Source: Neisseria sp. MVDL19-042950 (lineage in GTDB: Bacteria; Pseudomonadota; Gammaproteobacteria; Burkholderiales; Neisseriaceae). From it: a stretch of 64,000 nt of DNA. Below the pieces are notes generated by a model, which saw nothing but the letters and a program-made list of their open reading frames with translations, was not told the origin of the DNA and ran no database searches. Location of the stretch: assembly GCF_030504625.1 (NCBI RefSeq), contig NZ_JAUKWH010000001.1, positions 248,001 to 312,000 on the forward strand, written 5' to 3'. Both the position numbers and the translations under genes were made by a program. The number at the start of each line of letters is the position of its first letter. The first letter of the stretch is position 1. Shown here one piece after another: positions 56,442-64,000 of the stretch.

Positions 56442-57413
56442 TCAACGGTGCAATTTATTTACATATTCTACTTCTTCGCGGCTGCCGAGCACCACCGATA
56501 CGCGCTGGTGCAGACCTTCGGGTCGGATATCGAGCATGTTTTGAATGGTGTTGCTGCTCGCGCCGCCCGCCTGTTCCAAAATCAGGCTCAAGGGGTTGGC
56601 TTCGTACATCAGGCGCAGTTTGCCGGGTTTGGCCGGATCGCGTTTGTCTTGCGGATACATGAATACGCCGCCGCGCATCAGGATGCGGTGGATTTCGGCC
56701 ACCATCGAGGCCACCCAGCGCATATTGTAGTTTTTGCCGCGCACACCGGTGTCACCTGCAAGCAGTTCGGAAATATATCGCTGCATGGGCGGGAACCAAT
56801 GGCGTTGGTTCGACATATTGATGGCGAATTCTTTGGTTTGCACCGGCACTTTCGGATGGGCTTGCGTTTGAACGAATTGGCCGCTTGAATCAAGTGTGAA
56901 CACAAACACGCCGTGTTTCACAGTAAACACCAACTGGGTTTGCGGGCCGTAGAGCACATAACCGCTGCCCACCTGTTCGCTGCCTTTTTGCAGAAACGAT
57001 TCGGTAGTCAGCACGCCTTCAGGTTTGGCCAAAATCGAGAAAATGGTGCCGACGGAAATGTTTACGTCGATATTGGACGAACCGTCGAGCGGATCGAACA
57101 GCACCAGATAGCGGCCGTTTTCGTTGCAAGCCACAAAAGTATCTTCTTCTTCGCTGGCCAAACCTGCTACGGCAGGGTTGGCTTTCAGGGTGTCAATCAG
57201 AATATCGTTGGCGATAACATCCAGTTTTTTTTGGTCTTCTCCCTGCACATTCCCCGTACCCGCTTCGCCCAAAATACCGGCCAGCGCCCCTTGGCGCACT
57301 TGGCTGTTGATTTTCGCGCAGGCGGCGACAACCGATTGGAGCACGCCGCCCAAGTTTTCGGGAAGGGCGTTTTGTTGCAGGTGTTGCGGTAAGAATTCAG
57401 AAAAAGTAGTCAT
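56442..57413 (-). CDS. fbp: Fructose-1,6-bisphosphatase class 1
   Basis: Gluconeogenic enzyme hydrolysing fructose-1,6-bisphosphate to fructose-6-phosphate. The 323-aa product has the metal site FDPLDGSSNIDVN (near 112), GYVLYGPQTQLV, the substrate-binding NYNMRWVASMVAEIHRIL and KLRLMYEANPLSLILEQAGG. Length is normal. It is monocistronic, with DUS hairpins in the gaps on both sides. Confidence 0.96.
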   Translation of the reverse strand: MTTFSEFLPQHLQQNALPENLGGVLQSVVAACAKINSQVRQGALAGILGEAGTGNVQGEDQKKLDVIANDILIDTLKANPAVAGLASEEEDTFVACNENGRYLVLFDPLDGSSNIDVNISVGTIFSILAKPEGVLTTESFLQKGSEQVGSGYVLYGPQTQLVFTVKHGVFVFTLDSSGQFVQTQAHPKVPVQTKEFAINMSNQRHWFPPMQRYISELLAGDTGVRGKNYNMRWVASMVAEIHRILMRGGVFMYPQDKRDPAKPGKLRLMYEANPLSLILEQAGGASSNTIQNMLDIRPEGLHQRVSVVLGSREEVEYVNKLHR

Positions 57414-57436
57414 GATGTTCTCGCTTCAAGTGATGG

Positions 57437-57467
57437 AGGCCGTCTTAAAAAATATTTCAGACGGCCT
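57437..57467 (-). terminator. DUS hairpin with one mutated arm
   Basis: AGGCCGTCTTAAA (G to T at base 10 of the DUS) pairs with TTTCAGACGGCCT. It ends the small lipoprotein gene just before fbp. Confidence 0.5.
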
Positions 57468-57480
57468 GTCGGATTTTATT

Positions 57481-57840
57481 TCAAGAAGGGCGTTTCAAGA
57501 GTGTTTTACAAGGCTCGACCGCACGCTCGACACGCTGCTCGATTTCTTTTTGGTCTCGGCCGCCGGCCATCATTCGGGTCATGTCTGCGGGAGTAACCGT
57601 TTCCACGGCTTTGCTTGCGCCGCACGCGCAGAACTCTTGGGCGGTTTGCTCCGAAACGGCAGCTTCTTTGGGAATGCTGCTGATGCATTGCTTGGTGAAC
57701 GAAGCCATAAATTCTGTGCGAAATGCGGAATCGGTTCGGTTTTTCGAGGGTGGTTCGGTTTGCTGTTGCTGTCCGCCGCAGGCCGAGAGCAGGGCGGCGA
57801 TGAGCAGTAGGGCGGATAAATTGCGGTGTTTTTTATGCAT
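57481..57840 (-). CDS. Small lipoprotein of unknown function
   Basis: The 119-aa product has a clear lipobox (ALLSAC, Cys 21), a Gln/Pro/Ser-rich linker and a short helical domain with Cys at KQCISSIP, at FCACGASKA (two) and near the C-terminus (EPCKTLL). These Cys could form two disulfides in the periplasm. I do not recognise a named family. The track extends 81 codons upstream in the GC-rich gap, but the signal peptide fixes the start at 57840. It ends at a DUS hairpin beside fbp. Confidence 0.72.
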   Translation of the reverse strand: MHKKHRNLSALLLIAALLSACGGQQQQTEPPSKNRTDSAFRTEFMASFTKQCISSIPKEAAVSEQTAQEFCACGASKAVETVTPADMTRMMAGGRDQKEIEQRVERAVEPCKTLLKRPS

Positions 57841-58429
57841 GGTTTCGGTTCCGTTTCGGGCGGATGCCTGCGGTTGGGAAGGGCAGGCAAACGGTTGCGG
57901 GGATTGTAAAGCAAATCGGTGCCGGTTTCTATATCGAAAGGCCGTCTGAAAACCGCGCCGATGCTTGCTTTGTTCAGACGGCCTTTTATTTAAAGCAGTT
58001 CGATTCAAGCAACAAAATAAAAAAGTATGTGTTGCAGCAACGTGAAAGAGAAATATGCCGGATATGCAAGATTTCGGCCGCATTGGCGGAAATGTCGGCT
58101 CCGCTGCTGGAAAAGAAAAAATGTAGCGGGAGAAGGCCGTCTGAAGTTTGGTTTGCAGGGCGGAACGGTAATAAAATTGCCCTCATGACGAAGTGTGGAC
58201 AAGGTAACAATGTTTACGTTATGATAAAAAATTTACAATAATTAACGCTCGTTGCGATGATTGTTACCCAAGCTGGCTTCAAACTTTCGATTTGAAGTTT
58301 GATGATGATGTTTTCTCAGCAAAAATGCTTTTTTCGCCATGGAAAAATGCGTTATGTGCAGGAGAAATCCGCCGCAATGTTGCAGGTGGCATCGAGTGCC
58401 TGAAAAAAGGCTGAATTTTCTTTAATCAA

Positions 58430-58477
58430 GCCGTTTCGGACAAGCGTATGCTTTATGTGCTTGCCCGTTAAAACGGC
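58430..58477. repeat. Imperfect hairpin in the nrdA upstream region
   Basis: The outer stem is GCCGTTT/AAACGGC. The inner stem is CGG-A-CAAGC / GCTTG-C-CCG around a 13-nt loop, with a 3-nt bulge on the right. A small GGGAA/TTCCC hairpin follows. It may be a leader structure or a small RNA; the direction is not known. Confidence 0.4.
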
Positions 58478-58530
58478 AGGGAAGAACTTCTTTTTCCCAA
58501 CTTTGTCAAGTCTGGAAGCTCAATCGAAAA

Positions 58531-58577
58531 TACAGTATATTGTGCCCAAATTATCACGGTACTACTGTATCTTGTGT
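58531..58577 (+). promoter_or_regulatory. Two NrdR-type boxes upstream of nrdA
   Basis: ACAGTATATTGT (58532-58543) and ACTGTATCTTGT (58564-58575) resemble the NrdR box consensus and repeat at a 32-bp offset, about three helical turns, which is the usual spacing. NrdR represses ribonucleotide reductase genes when dATP is high. A weak promoter (TTGTCA at 58503, GAAAAT at 58526) lies just upstream, so bound NrdR would cover the start of transcription. Confidence 0.7.
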
Positions 58578-58603
58578 TTTAAGAAATTCTTAAGGTGAAG
58601 TAG

Positions 58604-60883
58604 ATGAATGCAGCAAACAACCTGAAAGTAACCAAACGCGACGGCCGTTTGGAACCGTTGGACCTCTATAAAATCCACCGCGTCATCAACTGGGCGGCAG
58701 AGGGTTTGGATAACGTTTCGGTATCTCAGGTTGAGCTGAAATCGCACATCCAGTTCTACAACGGCATCCGCACCGAAGATATCCATGAAACCATCATCAA
58801 AGCCGCTGCCGACTTAATTTCCCAAGATACGCCCGATTACCAATATCTTGCCGCGCGTTTGGCGATTTTCCATTTGCGCAAAATCGCTTACGGCGAATTC
58901 GAACCGCCGCATCTGTTTGACCACGTTTCCAAGCTTACCGAAGCAGGCAAATACGACCGCCACATTCTGGCGGATTACAGCCGTGAAGAATTTGAAGAAC
59001 TGAACGATTATATCAACCACGAGCGCGATATGACTTTCTCTTACGGCGCGGTTAAGCAGCTTGAAGGTAAATATCTGGTGCAAAACCGCGTTACCCGCCA
59101 AATCTACGAAACGCCGCAGTTTCTGTATATTTTGGTGGCCATGTGCCTGTTTGCCAAATATCCGAAAACCACCCGTTTGGATTATGTGAAACGTTTTTAC
59201 GATGCGGTTTCCACCTTCAAAATTTCCCTGCCTACGCCGATTATGTCGGGTGTGCGCACGCCGACGCGTCAATTTTCAAGCTGCGTGTTGATTGAGTGCG
59301 ACGACAGCCTCGACAGCATCAACGCCACCACCAGCGCGATTGTGAAATACGTTTCGCAACGTGCCGGTATCGGCATCAACGCAGGCCGTATCCGCGGCTT
59401 GGGCAGCGAAATCCGTGGCGGTGAAGCGCAACACACCGGCTGTATTCCGTTTTTCAAAATGTTCCAAGCCGCAGTTAAATCTTGTTCGCAAGGCGGCGTG
59501 CGCGGCGGTGCGGCCACTCTGTTTTACCCGCTGTGGCACATCGAAGTGGAAAGCCTGCTGGTGCTGAAAAACAACCGCGGCGTAGAAGACAACCGTGTGC
59601 GCCATCTCGACTACGGCGTGCAAATCAACCGTCTGCTTTATACCCGCCTGATTAAAGGCGGCAACATTACCTTGTTCTCGCCCAACGAAGTACCCGGTTT
59701 GTACGAAGCGTTTTTTGCCGATCAAGACGAATTCGAGCGTTTGTACACGCAATACGAGCAGGATCCGAATATCCGCAAACGTGCGTTGCCTGCAACCGAA
59801 CTGTTTTCACTGATGATGCAGGAGCGCGCCGGCACCGGCCGCATCTACATTCAAAACGTCGATCATTGCAACACGCACAGCCCGTTTGATCCCAAAGTCG
59901 CGCCCGTGCGCCAATCCAACCTGTGCTTGGAAATCGCCTTGCCGACCAAGCCGTTAAACGACATCAACGATCCGAACGGCGAAATAGCCTTGTGTACCTT
60001 GTCGGCATTCAACTTAGGCGCGTTGGAAAGTTTGGATGAACTCGAAGGCTTGGCCGATCTCGCCGTCCGCGCACTTGATGCTTTGCTGGATTATCAAGAT
60101 TACCCCGTTAAAGCGGCCCAAATCGCCACCATGAACCGCCGTACCCTCGGCATCGGTGTGATTAACTACGCCTACTATCTGGCGAAAAACGGCGTGAAAT
60201 ACAGCGATGATTCCGCTATTCCTTTGACCCACCGCACCTTTGAAGCCATTCAATACTACTTGCTCAAAGCCTCGGTAGAACTCGCCAAAGAATTCGGTGC
60301 CTGCCCGCTGTTTAACGAAACCACCTATGCGCAAGGCAAACTGCCGATTGATACCTACAAAAAAGATTTGGACGCCATCTGCCAAGAGCCGCTGCATCTC
60401 GATTGGGAAAGCCTGCGTGCCGACATTGTGAAGCACGGCCTGCGCAATTCAACCTTAACCGCCTTGATGCCGTCTGAAACCAGCTCGCAGATTGCCAACG
60501 CCACCAACGGTATCGAACCGCCGCGCGGTTTGGTGTCTGTGAAAGCCTCGAAAGACGGCATTCTGAAACAAGTGGTGCCTGAATTCGGCCGTCTGAAAAA
60601 CCAATACGAACTGCTGTGGCAAATGCCTTCCAACGACGGTTATTTGAAACTCGTCGGCATTATGCAGAAGTTTGTCGACCAAGCCATTTCCGCCAATACC
60701 AGCTACGACCCGCAACGCTTCGAAGGCGGCCGCGTACCGATGAAGCAACTGCTGAAAGATTTGCTCACCGCCTACAAATTCGGCTTGAAAACCCTGTATT
60801 ACCACAACACCCGCGACGGTGCGGACGATACGCAGACCGATTTGCAGGACGACGGCTGCGCGGGTGGGGCTTGTAAGATTTAA
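58604..60883 (+). CDS. nrdA: Ribonucleoside-diphosphate reductase subunit alpha (class Ia)
   Basis: Catalytic large subunit that reduces NDPs to dNDPs with NrdB. The 759-aa product has an N-terminal ATP-cone (VTKRDGRLEPLDLYKIHRVINWAAEG), active-site Cys 227, 441 and 464 (in FSSCVLIE, NLCLEIALP and LCTLSAFN), and the C-terminal swinging pair Cys 752 and 757 (GCAGGACKI). It starts at 58604 with AAGGTGAAG upstream. An AT-type DUS lies inside at 60467. It is normally followed by nrdB, but here a 150-aa ORF lies between them. Confidence 0.97.
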   Translation: MNAANNLKVTKRDGRLEPLDLYKIHRVINWAAEGLDNVSVSQVELKSHIQFYNGIRTEDIHETIIKAAADLISQDTPDYQYLAARLAIFHLRKIAYGEFEPPHLFDHVSKLTEAGKYDRHILADYSREEFEELNDYINHERDMTFSYGAVKQLEGKYLVQNRVTRQIYETPQFLYILVAMCLFAKYPKTTRLDYVKRFYDAVSTFKISLPTPIMSGVRTPTRQFSSCVLIECDDSLDSINATTSAIVKYVSQRAGIGINAGRIRGLGSEIRGGEAQHTGCIPFFKMFQAAVKSCSQGGVRGGAATLFYPLWHIEVESLLVLKNNRGVEDNRVRHLDYGVQINRLLYTRLIKGGNITLFSPNEVPGLYEAFFADQDEFERLYTQYEQDPNIRKRALPATELFSLMMQERAGTGRIYIQNVDHCNTHSPFDPKVAPVRQSNLCLEIALPTKPLNDINDPNGEIALCTLSAFNLGALESLDELEGLADLAVRALDALLDYQDYPVKAAQIATMNRRTLGIGVINYAYYLAKNGVKYSDDSAIPLTHRTFEAIQYYLLKASVELAKEFGACPLFNETTYAQGKLPIDTYKKDLDAICQEPLHLDWESLRADIVKHGLRNSTLTALMPSETSSQIANATNGIEPPRGLVSVKASKDGILKQVVPEFGRLKNQYELLWQMPSNDGYLKLVGIMQKFVDQAISANTSYDPQRFEGGRVPMKQLLKDLLTAYKFGLKTLYYHNTRDGADDTQTDLQDDGCAGGACKI

Positions 60884-60968
60884 GCTGGATATAATTTATT
60901 TGTATGGTTTACTAAATTTATAGATTACAGGTAATTAAAAGTGCAGCGAAAAATCGAGGAGAGGGAAT

Positions 60969-61421
60969 ATGTCAGAATATAAATTAATTGAAAACATTAT
61001 GCGGCTGTCCCAATCGGAGAATTGGTCAGAGGCTAAAATGGAGTGGAACTTACTTCACGTTTATGAAGCAACGGAGCCTGAGCGTTGTTTGTGTGGACAT
61101 TATCCAATAATTGAGTTGTGTATTTTAAAAAATAAAGTTAATAGCAATAAAGTTACAGTTGGAAATTGCTGTGTTAAAAAATTTGTTGGTTTACCATCGC
61201 ATTTAATTTTTAATGGAATTAAAAGAGTAACAAAAGATAAAGGAAAAGCCCTTAATGAGGCATGTATTCATTATGGCTACAAACATGGATGGATTAATGA
61301 TTGGGAATATGAGTTTTGTTGCAATACAAAAGGGAAAAGAAATTTAACTGGGAGACAATTAGAAAAACGCAAACAGATTAATGAAAAATTCATTCGAAAT
61401 TTAAAAAATAAGCCAAATTAA
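60969..61421 (+). CDS. Uncharacterised Cys-rich protein inserted between nrdA and nrdB
   Basis: I do not recognise this 150-aa protein. The N-terminal half has a CxC-x8-C then CC pattern (RCLCGHYPIIELCILKN, VGNCCVKKFVG) that looks like a zinc-binding fold. A second CC is near 118, followed by a basic C-terminus (GRQLEKRKQINEKFIRNLK). No signal peptide or membrane segment is seen. The gene is strikingly AT-rich (61201-61260 has 15 G or C in 60), unlike nrdA and nrdB, and no DUS is present. A strong ribosome site (GAGGAGAGGG) precedes it. It is probably acquired cargo. Confidence 0.72.
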   Translation: MSEYKLIENIMRLSQSENWSEAKMEWNLLHVYEATEPERCLCGHYPIIELCILKNKVNSNKVTVGNCCVKKFVGLPSHLIFNGIKRVTKDKGKALNEACIHYGYKHGWINDWEYEFCCNTKGKRNLTGRQLEKRKQINEKFIRNLKNKPN

Positions 61422-61548
61422 TTGGTCTAATTTTTAATTGAAAACAAGCCTAATACTAATATATTAACAATAAAGTAAAATTTTCTAAAAAACGTCTTAA
61501 TTATCCTAGATTTATTGAAAGTTTCCAATGTCCTGCGAACACCTAGTC

Positions 61549-62682
61549 ATGTTATACAGCACATTCAGCAAAGCAAAAAACGATGCTTTGCTGGAGCCGA
61601 TGTTTTTCGGCCAGCCTGTGAATGTTGCCCGTTATGACCAGCAAAAATATGAAATTTTTGAAAAACTGATTGAAAAACAATTGTCTTTCTTTTGGCGGCC
61701 GGAAGAAATCGACGTGTCGCGCGACCGTATCGATTACCAGAATCTGCCCGAGCATGAAAAGCATATTTTCATCAGCAATCTGAAATACCAAACGCTGTTG
61801 GATTCGATTCAGGGGCGCAGCCCGAATGTGGCTTTGTTGCCGTTGGTGTCGATTCCGGAATTGGAAACGTGGATTGAAACGTGGTCGTTTTCGGAAACCA
61901 TCCATTCGCGCAGCTATACGCACATTATCCGCAATATTGTGAACGATCCTTCGGTGGTGTTCGATGATATTGTCGATAACGAATACATTATTGCCCGCGC
62001 GGAAGATATCGCCTGCTATTACGATGATTTGATCGAATATACCCAATACTACAATCTGTTGGGCGAAGGCGAGCATCATGTGAACGGTAAGGTGGTTACG
62101 GTTAACAAGCGCGAGCTGAAGAAGAAACTGTATCTGTGCCTGATGTGCGTGAATGTGCTTGAGGCGATTCGTTTTTATGTGTCGTTTGCCTGCTCGTTTG
62201 CTTTTGCCGAACGCGAGTTGATGGAAGGCAATGCGAAAATCATCAAGCTGATTGCGCGTGATGAAGCTTTGCATCTGACCAGTACGCAGCATATGTTGAA
62301 CTTGATGCGCAGCGGTGCGGATGATCCTGAAATGGCGCAGATTGCCGCCGAGTTGGAGCAGGAATGTTTCGAGTTGTTTAAAACGGCGGCCATACAGGAA
62401 AAAGAATGGGCGGAATATCTGTTTAAAGACGGTTCGATGATCGGCCTGAATAAGGAAATTCTCAGCCAGTACGTTGAATATATTACCAATCTGCGTATGG
62501 CAGCGGTCGGTTTGAAACCTGCTTTTGAAGGAGCGAGCCAAAACCCGATTCCGTGGATCAATGCGTGGCTGTCGTCTGATAATGTTCAAGTGGCACCGCA
62601 GGAAGTGGAAATCAGCTCTTACTTAATCGGCCAGATTGATGCCGAAGTGAGCGCCGATGATTTGGGTGATTTCGAGCTTTAA
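61549..62682 (+). CDS. nrdB: Ribonucleoside-diphosphate reductase subunit beta (class Ia)
   Basis: Di-iron tyrosyl-radical subunit of ribonucleotide reductase. From [12 protein letters not shown] the 377-aa product aligns end to end with E. coli NrdB. The iron ligands and radical Tyr lie in [38 protein letters not shown] and ARDEALHL, and the C-terminal tail (DDLGDFEL) docks to NrdA. The track starts seven codons earlier (61528, MSCEHLV); neither ATG has a strong ribosome site, so I follow the family N-terminus. The upstream 100 bp is AT-rich like the inserted gene. Confidence 0.96.
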   Translation: MLYSTFSKAKNDALLEPMFFGQPVNVARYDQQKYEIFEKLIEKQLSFFWRPEEIDVSRDRIDYQNLPEHEKHIFISNLKYQTLLDSIQGRSPNVALLPLVSIPELETWIETWSFSETIHSRSYTHIIRNIVNDPSVVFDDIVDNEYIIARAEDIACYYDDLIEYTQYYNLLGEGEHHVNGKVVTVNKRELKKKLYLCLMCVNVLEAIRFYVSFACSFAFAERELMEGNAKIIKLIARDEALHLTSTQHMLNLMRSGADDPEMAQIAAELEQECFELFKTAAIQEKEWAEYLFKDGSMIGLNKEILSQYVEYITNLRMAAVGLKPAFEGASQNPIPWINAWLSSDNVQVAPQEVEISSYLIGQIDAEVSADDLGDFEL

Positions 62683-62694
62683 AAACACAGTTGT

Positions 62695-62740
62695 CAGGCC
62701 GTCTGAAAGTGCAGGCGTTTCTGTACTTTCAGACGGCCTG
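62695..62740 (+). terminator. DUS hairpin between nrdB and yfaE
   Basis: A 16-bp stem (CAGGCCGTCTGAAAGT and complement) with a 14-nt loop is followed by ATTAATTTTT. It lies 12 bp past nrdB and 25 bp before yfaE, so it may reduce rather than stop yfaE expression. Confidence 0.7.
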
Positions 62741-62764
62741 ATTAATTTTTACCGGACAGTCAGC

Positions 62765-63076
62765 ATGGCTTTGATTACTACCCGTGATACTGCTTTTGAA
62801 CTGAAAGAGGGGGAAACTCTTTTGGAAGGGTTGGAGCGGACGGGGCATGAAGTTGAATACCAATGCCGCAGCGGGTATTGTGGTTCCTGTCGCGTTCAGA
62901 TTTTATCGGGTCGTGTGGATTATGATCATTTCCCGTTAGCATTTATCGGGCCCAACGAGATATTGCCCTGTTGTTGTCGTGTTTCTGAGGCAATAGAGAT
63001 AGATTGTCATATTCGTTCGCCGGAACCTGATTTGTTTGATGTGGATTTATTTGAAGATCAAACTGAAACTGATTGA
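62765..63076 (+). CDS. yfaE: Class I RNR maintenance 2Fe-2S ferredoxin YfaE
   Basis: YfaE supplies electrons to rebuild the di-iron tyrosyl radical of NrdB. The 103-aa product is a plant-type ferredoxin with CRSGYCGSC and a later Cys in LPCCCRVSE, which give the 2Fe-2S ligands. Its place after nrdB is the same as in E. coli and supports the call over a general ferredoxin. The track extends 36 codons upstream through the DUS hairpin; ATG 62765 gives the normal N-terminus. Confidence 0.9.
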   Translation: MALITTRDTAFELKEGETLLEGLERTGHEVEYQCRSGYCGSCRVQILSGRVDYDHFPLAFIGPNEILPCCCRVSEAIEIDCHIRSPEPDLFDVDLFEDQTETD

Positions 63077-63088
63077 GCCAATGAAGAA

Positions 63089-63116
63089 AGGCTGTCTGAA
63101 AATTTTCAGACGGCCC
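63089..63116. terminator. Variant DUS hairpin between yfaE and a convergent gene
   Basis: AGGCTGTCTGAAA pairs with TTTCAGACGGCC, with one G-U. It sits between convergent genes and is followed by CCCTTTATT on the plus strand. Confidence 0.6.
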
Positions 63117-63141
63117 CTTTATTAGAGAATATAAAAAAAGC

Positions 63142-63426
63142 TTACTTACAGTTTACACCTTGGATTTTAGGTGTATCACCGTCGCCTACTTTGAATGTGC
63201 ATTTGATCGAATTATCGCCAGATACAGTCAGATTGGCACCGGTTAAGTTTAAAGACACAGGTTCTTTTACACCCATGCTGACTGCAGTGGCAGCGATTTT
63301 CTGCACGTTATCTTGTGTGTATGGTGTGTTATTAGAAGCTACTTTGATTTCTTTAGCCGCATAAGCGTTTGCTCCCATAGCGAGGGCCGTAACGGCAAAT
63401 AAAGCAAAGAATTTGGTTTTTTTCAT
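63142..63426 (-). CDS. Small exported protein of unknown function next to tssC
   Basis: I do not recognise this 94-aa protein. It has a classic Sec signal peptide (KKTKFFALFAVTALAMGANAYA, likely cut after residue 23). The mature part is about 71 residues with two Cys near the C-terminus (SIKCTFKVG and GVNCK) that could form a disulfide. The sequence between is beta-rich (VSLNLTGANLTVSGDNS). A good ribosome site (AAAGGAAAC) precedes it. It lies 213 bp downstream of tssC on the same strand, separated by a terminator, so a type VI link is only positional. Confidence 0.72.
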   Translation of the reverse strand: MKKTKFFALFAVTALAMGANAYAAKEIKVASNNTPYTQDNVQKIAATAVSMGVKEPVSLNLTGANLTVSGDNSIKCTFKVGDGDTPKIQGVNCK

Positions 63427-63588
63427 GGTTGTTTCCTTTATATACGGCACAATCAATGTGCCATTAAAGGCAGAATAGGGTTAAAAGTGCCTATGTGCAA
63501 GTATCGGCGAGGTTTTTACGAGGATGTGTTGTAAGTAGGGTTTGTTTTACATTATTTTCAATCAACAAATTTATTTGCAATAACAAGA

Positions 63589-63623
63589 AAAAAGCTCCCG
63601 TTTCGAAACAACGGAAGCTTTTT
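63589..63623 (-). terminator. Terminator after tssC
   Basis: AAAAAGCT-c-CCGTT pairs with AACGG-a-AGCTTTTT with one mismatch. On the minus strand it is followed by a T run (TTTTTTCTTG). It lies just past the tssC stop and is not DUS-based. Confidence 0.75.
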
Positions 63624-63639
63624 GTGAATGTGGTTATAC

Positions 63640-64000
63640 TTATTTTTTATCTTTCGGCATTTGTGAGACAAGAGATAGATTTACATCCAATCCTTCGATT
63701 TGGAAATGTGGACGGGCATACAGACGTACTTTAAAGAAGCCCGGATTATCTTCAATATCTTCAACGACAACTTTGGCCTCCCGTAACGGATGGGTCGCCT
63801 GCAATTCATCGCTTGGGTCGGTCATTTCTGTAACCAAGGTATTGATCCAAGTGTTCAATTCTAATTCCAGTAAGCGACGATCTTTTGTCGTACCGATATT
63901 TTCCCGTTGAATCAGTTTCAGATAATGCGCCAAGCGTGAAAGCAGGAAGACGTAAGGCAGGCGAGAGTTGATTCGACTGTTGGCCGTTGCTTCTTTTGTT
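63640..64000 (-). CDS. tssC: Type VI secretion contractile sheath large subunit TssC, C-terminal part
   Basis: Only the last 120 or so residues are in the window; the gene continues beyond 64000. The readable frame includes TANSRINSRLPYVFLLSRLAHYLKLIQREN and PLREAKVVVEDIEDNPGFFKVRLYARPHFQIEGLDVNLSLVSQ, which are the conserved end of TssC (VipB/EvpB). TssC with TssB forms the contractile sheath. The ORF track starts at 63933 only because a TTG lies there; the true start is upstream, off the edge. A type VI locus is therefore expected to the right. Confidence 0.9.
   Translation of the reverse strand, partial: TKEATANSRINSRLPYVFLLSRLAHYLKLIQRENIGTTKDRRLLELELNTWINTLVTEMTDPSDELQATHPLREAKVVVEDIEDNPGFFKVRLYARPHFQIEGLDVNLSLVSQMPKDKK

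Larger units (their letters stand above)
57841..58603 (+). other. 763-bp non-coding gap upstream of nrdA
   Basis: No credible gene is seen. The left part holds an inverted DUS pair (57937-57986) and one more DUS (58132-58143). The middle is AT-rich with an inverted repeat TCAAACTT/AAGTTTGA (58279-58302). The right part has a long imperfect hairpin (58430-58477) and two NrdR-like boxes before nrdA. The DUS hairpin does not follow any present gene, so a gene may have been lost here. Confidence 0.6.

Noticed and set aside
58430-58477. Cobalamin riboswitch before the ribonucleotide reductase genes
   Set aside because: No B12-box-like sequence is visible, and this is the cobalamin-independent class Ia enzyme.

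Overview
This is chromosomal DNA from a Neisseria species or close relative. The main evidence is the DNA uptake sequence AGGCCGTCTGAA (the AG-DUS dialect), which occurs dozens of times on both strands. It is joined by a few copies of the meningococcal form ATGCCGTCTGAA. Gene content agrees: PilW, ComEC/ComA, a NorM of 459 aa, an S1 of 561 aa and a GlnB of family length. AG-DUS dominance points to a commensal or animal-associated Neisseria rather than N. meningitidis or N. gonorrhoeae; species cannot be fixed from the sequence alone. I found no rRNA, tRNA, CRISPR array, insertion sequence or prophage.

Layout. 1-15 kb (mostly minus strand): recB, a YfeX-type heme peroxidase, a membrane metallophosphoesterase (+), pyrG, fadD, mnmA, an ElaA acetyltransferase, a YdgA-family protein, a DUF4149 membrane protein (+) and uraA. 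15-18 kb: cmk-rpsA-ihfB. 18-28 kb: zapE, then ndk-rlmN-pilW-rodZ-ispG-(unknown gene)-hisS-yfgM-der. This is the E. coli ndk-to-der order with pilW added, an extra unknown gene before hisS, and bamB missing. 28-32 kb: purE, a TPR lipoprotein, an O-methyltransferase, DUF3460 and pcnB. 32-37 kb: a single Lol permease with lolD, ilvD, a hemerythrin-like protein and a YcbX-type MOSC protein. 37-46 kb: bioF-bioC, a small unknown gene, norM-murB, a TetR regulator, a LOG-family hydrolase, an NAD-binding epimerase-like protein and ubiJ. 46-58 kb: purL, glnB, an exported GH114-like hydrolase, a sulfate-binding lipoprotein, comEC, an exported ankyrin protein, fbp and a small lipoprotein. 58-63 kb: class Ia ribonucleotide reductase nrdA and nrdB, separated by an AT-rich foreign-looking gene, then the ferredoxin yfaE. 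The right edge holds the C-terminal part of tssC, so a type VI secretion locus probably continues beyond the window, with a small exported protein beside it.

Most of the window is housekeeping: nucleotide synthesis, translation, DNA repair and uptake, envelope biogenesis and biotin. Inverted DUS pairs form the terminators of many genes. The DUS is also built into gene boundaries. One copy holds both the stop of bioF and the start of bioC. Two other genes start directly after a DUS whose GAGG lies at Shine-Dalgarno distance. The best accessory candidates are the gene between nrdA and nrdB, the exported protein beside tssC, the unknown gene between ispG and hisS, and a multi-hairpin element between lolD and ilvD. 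No complete novel system is visible; these are leads.
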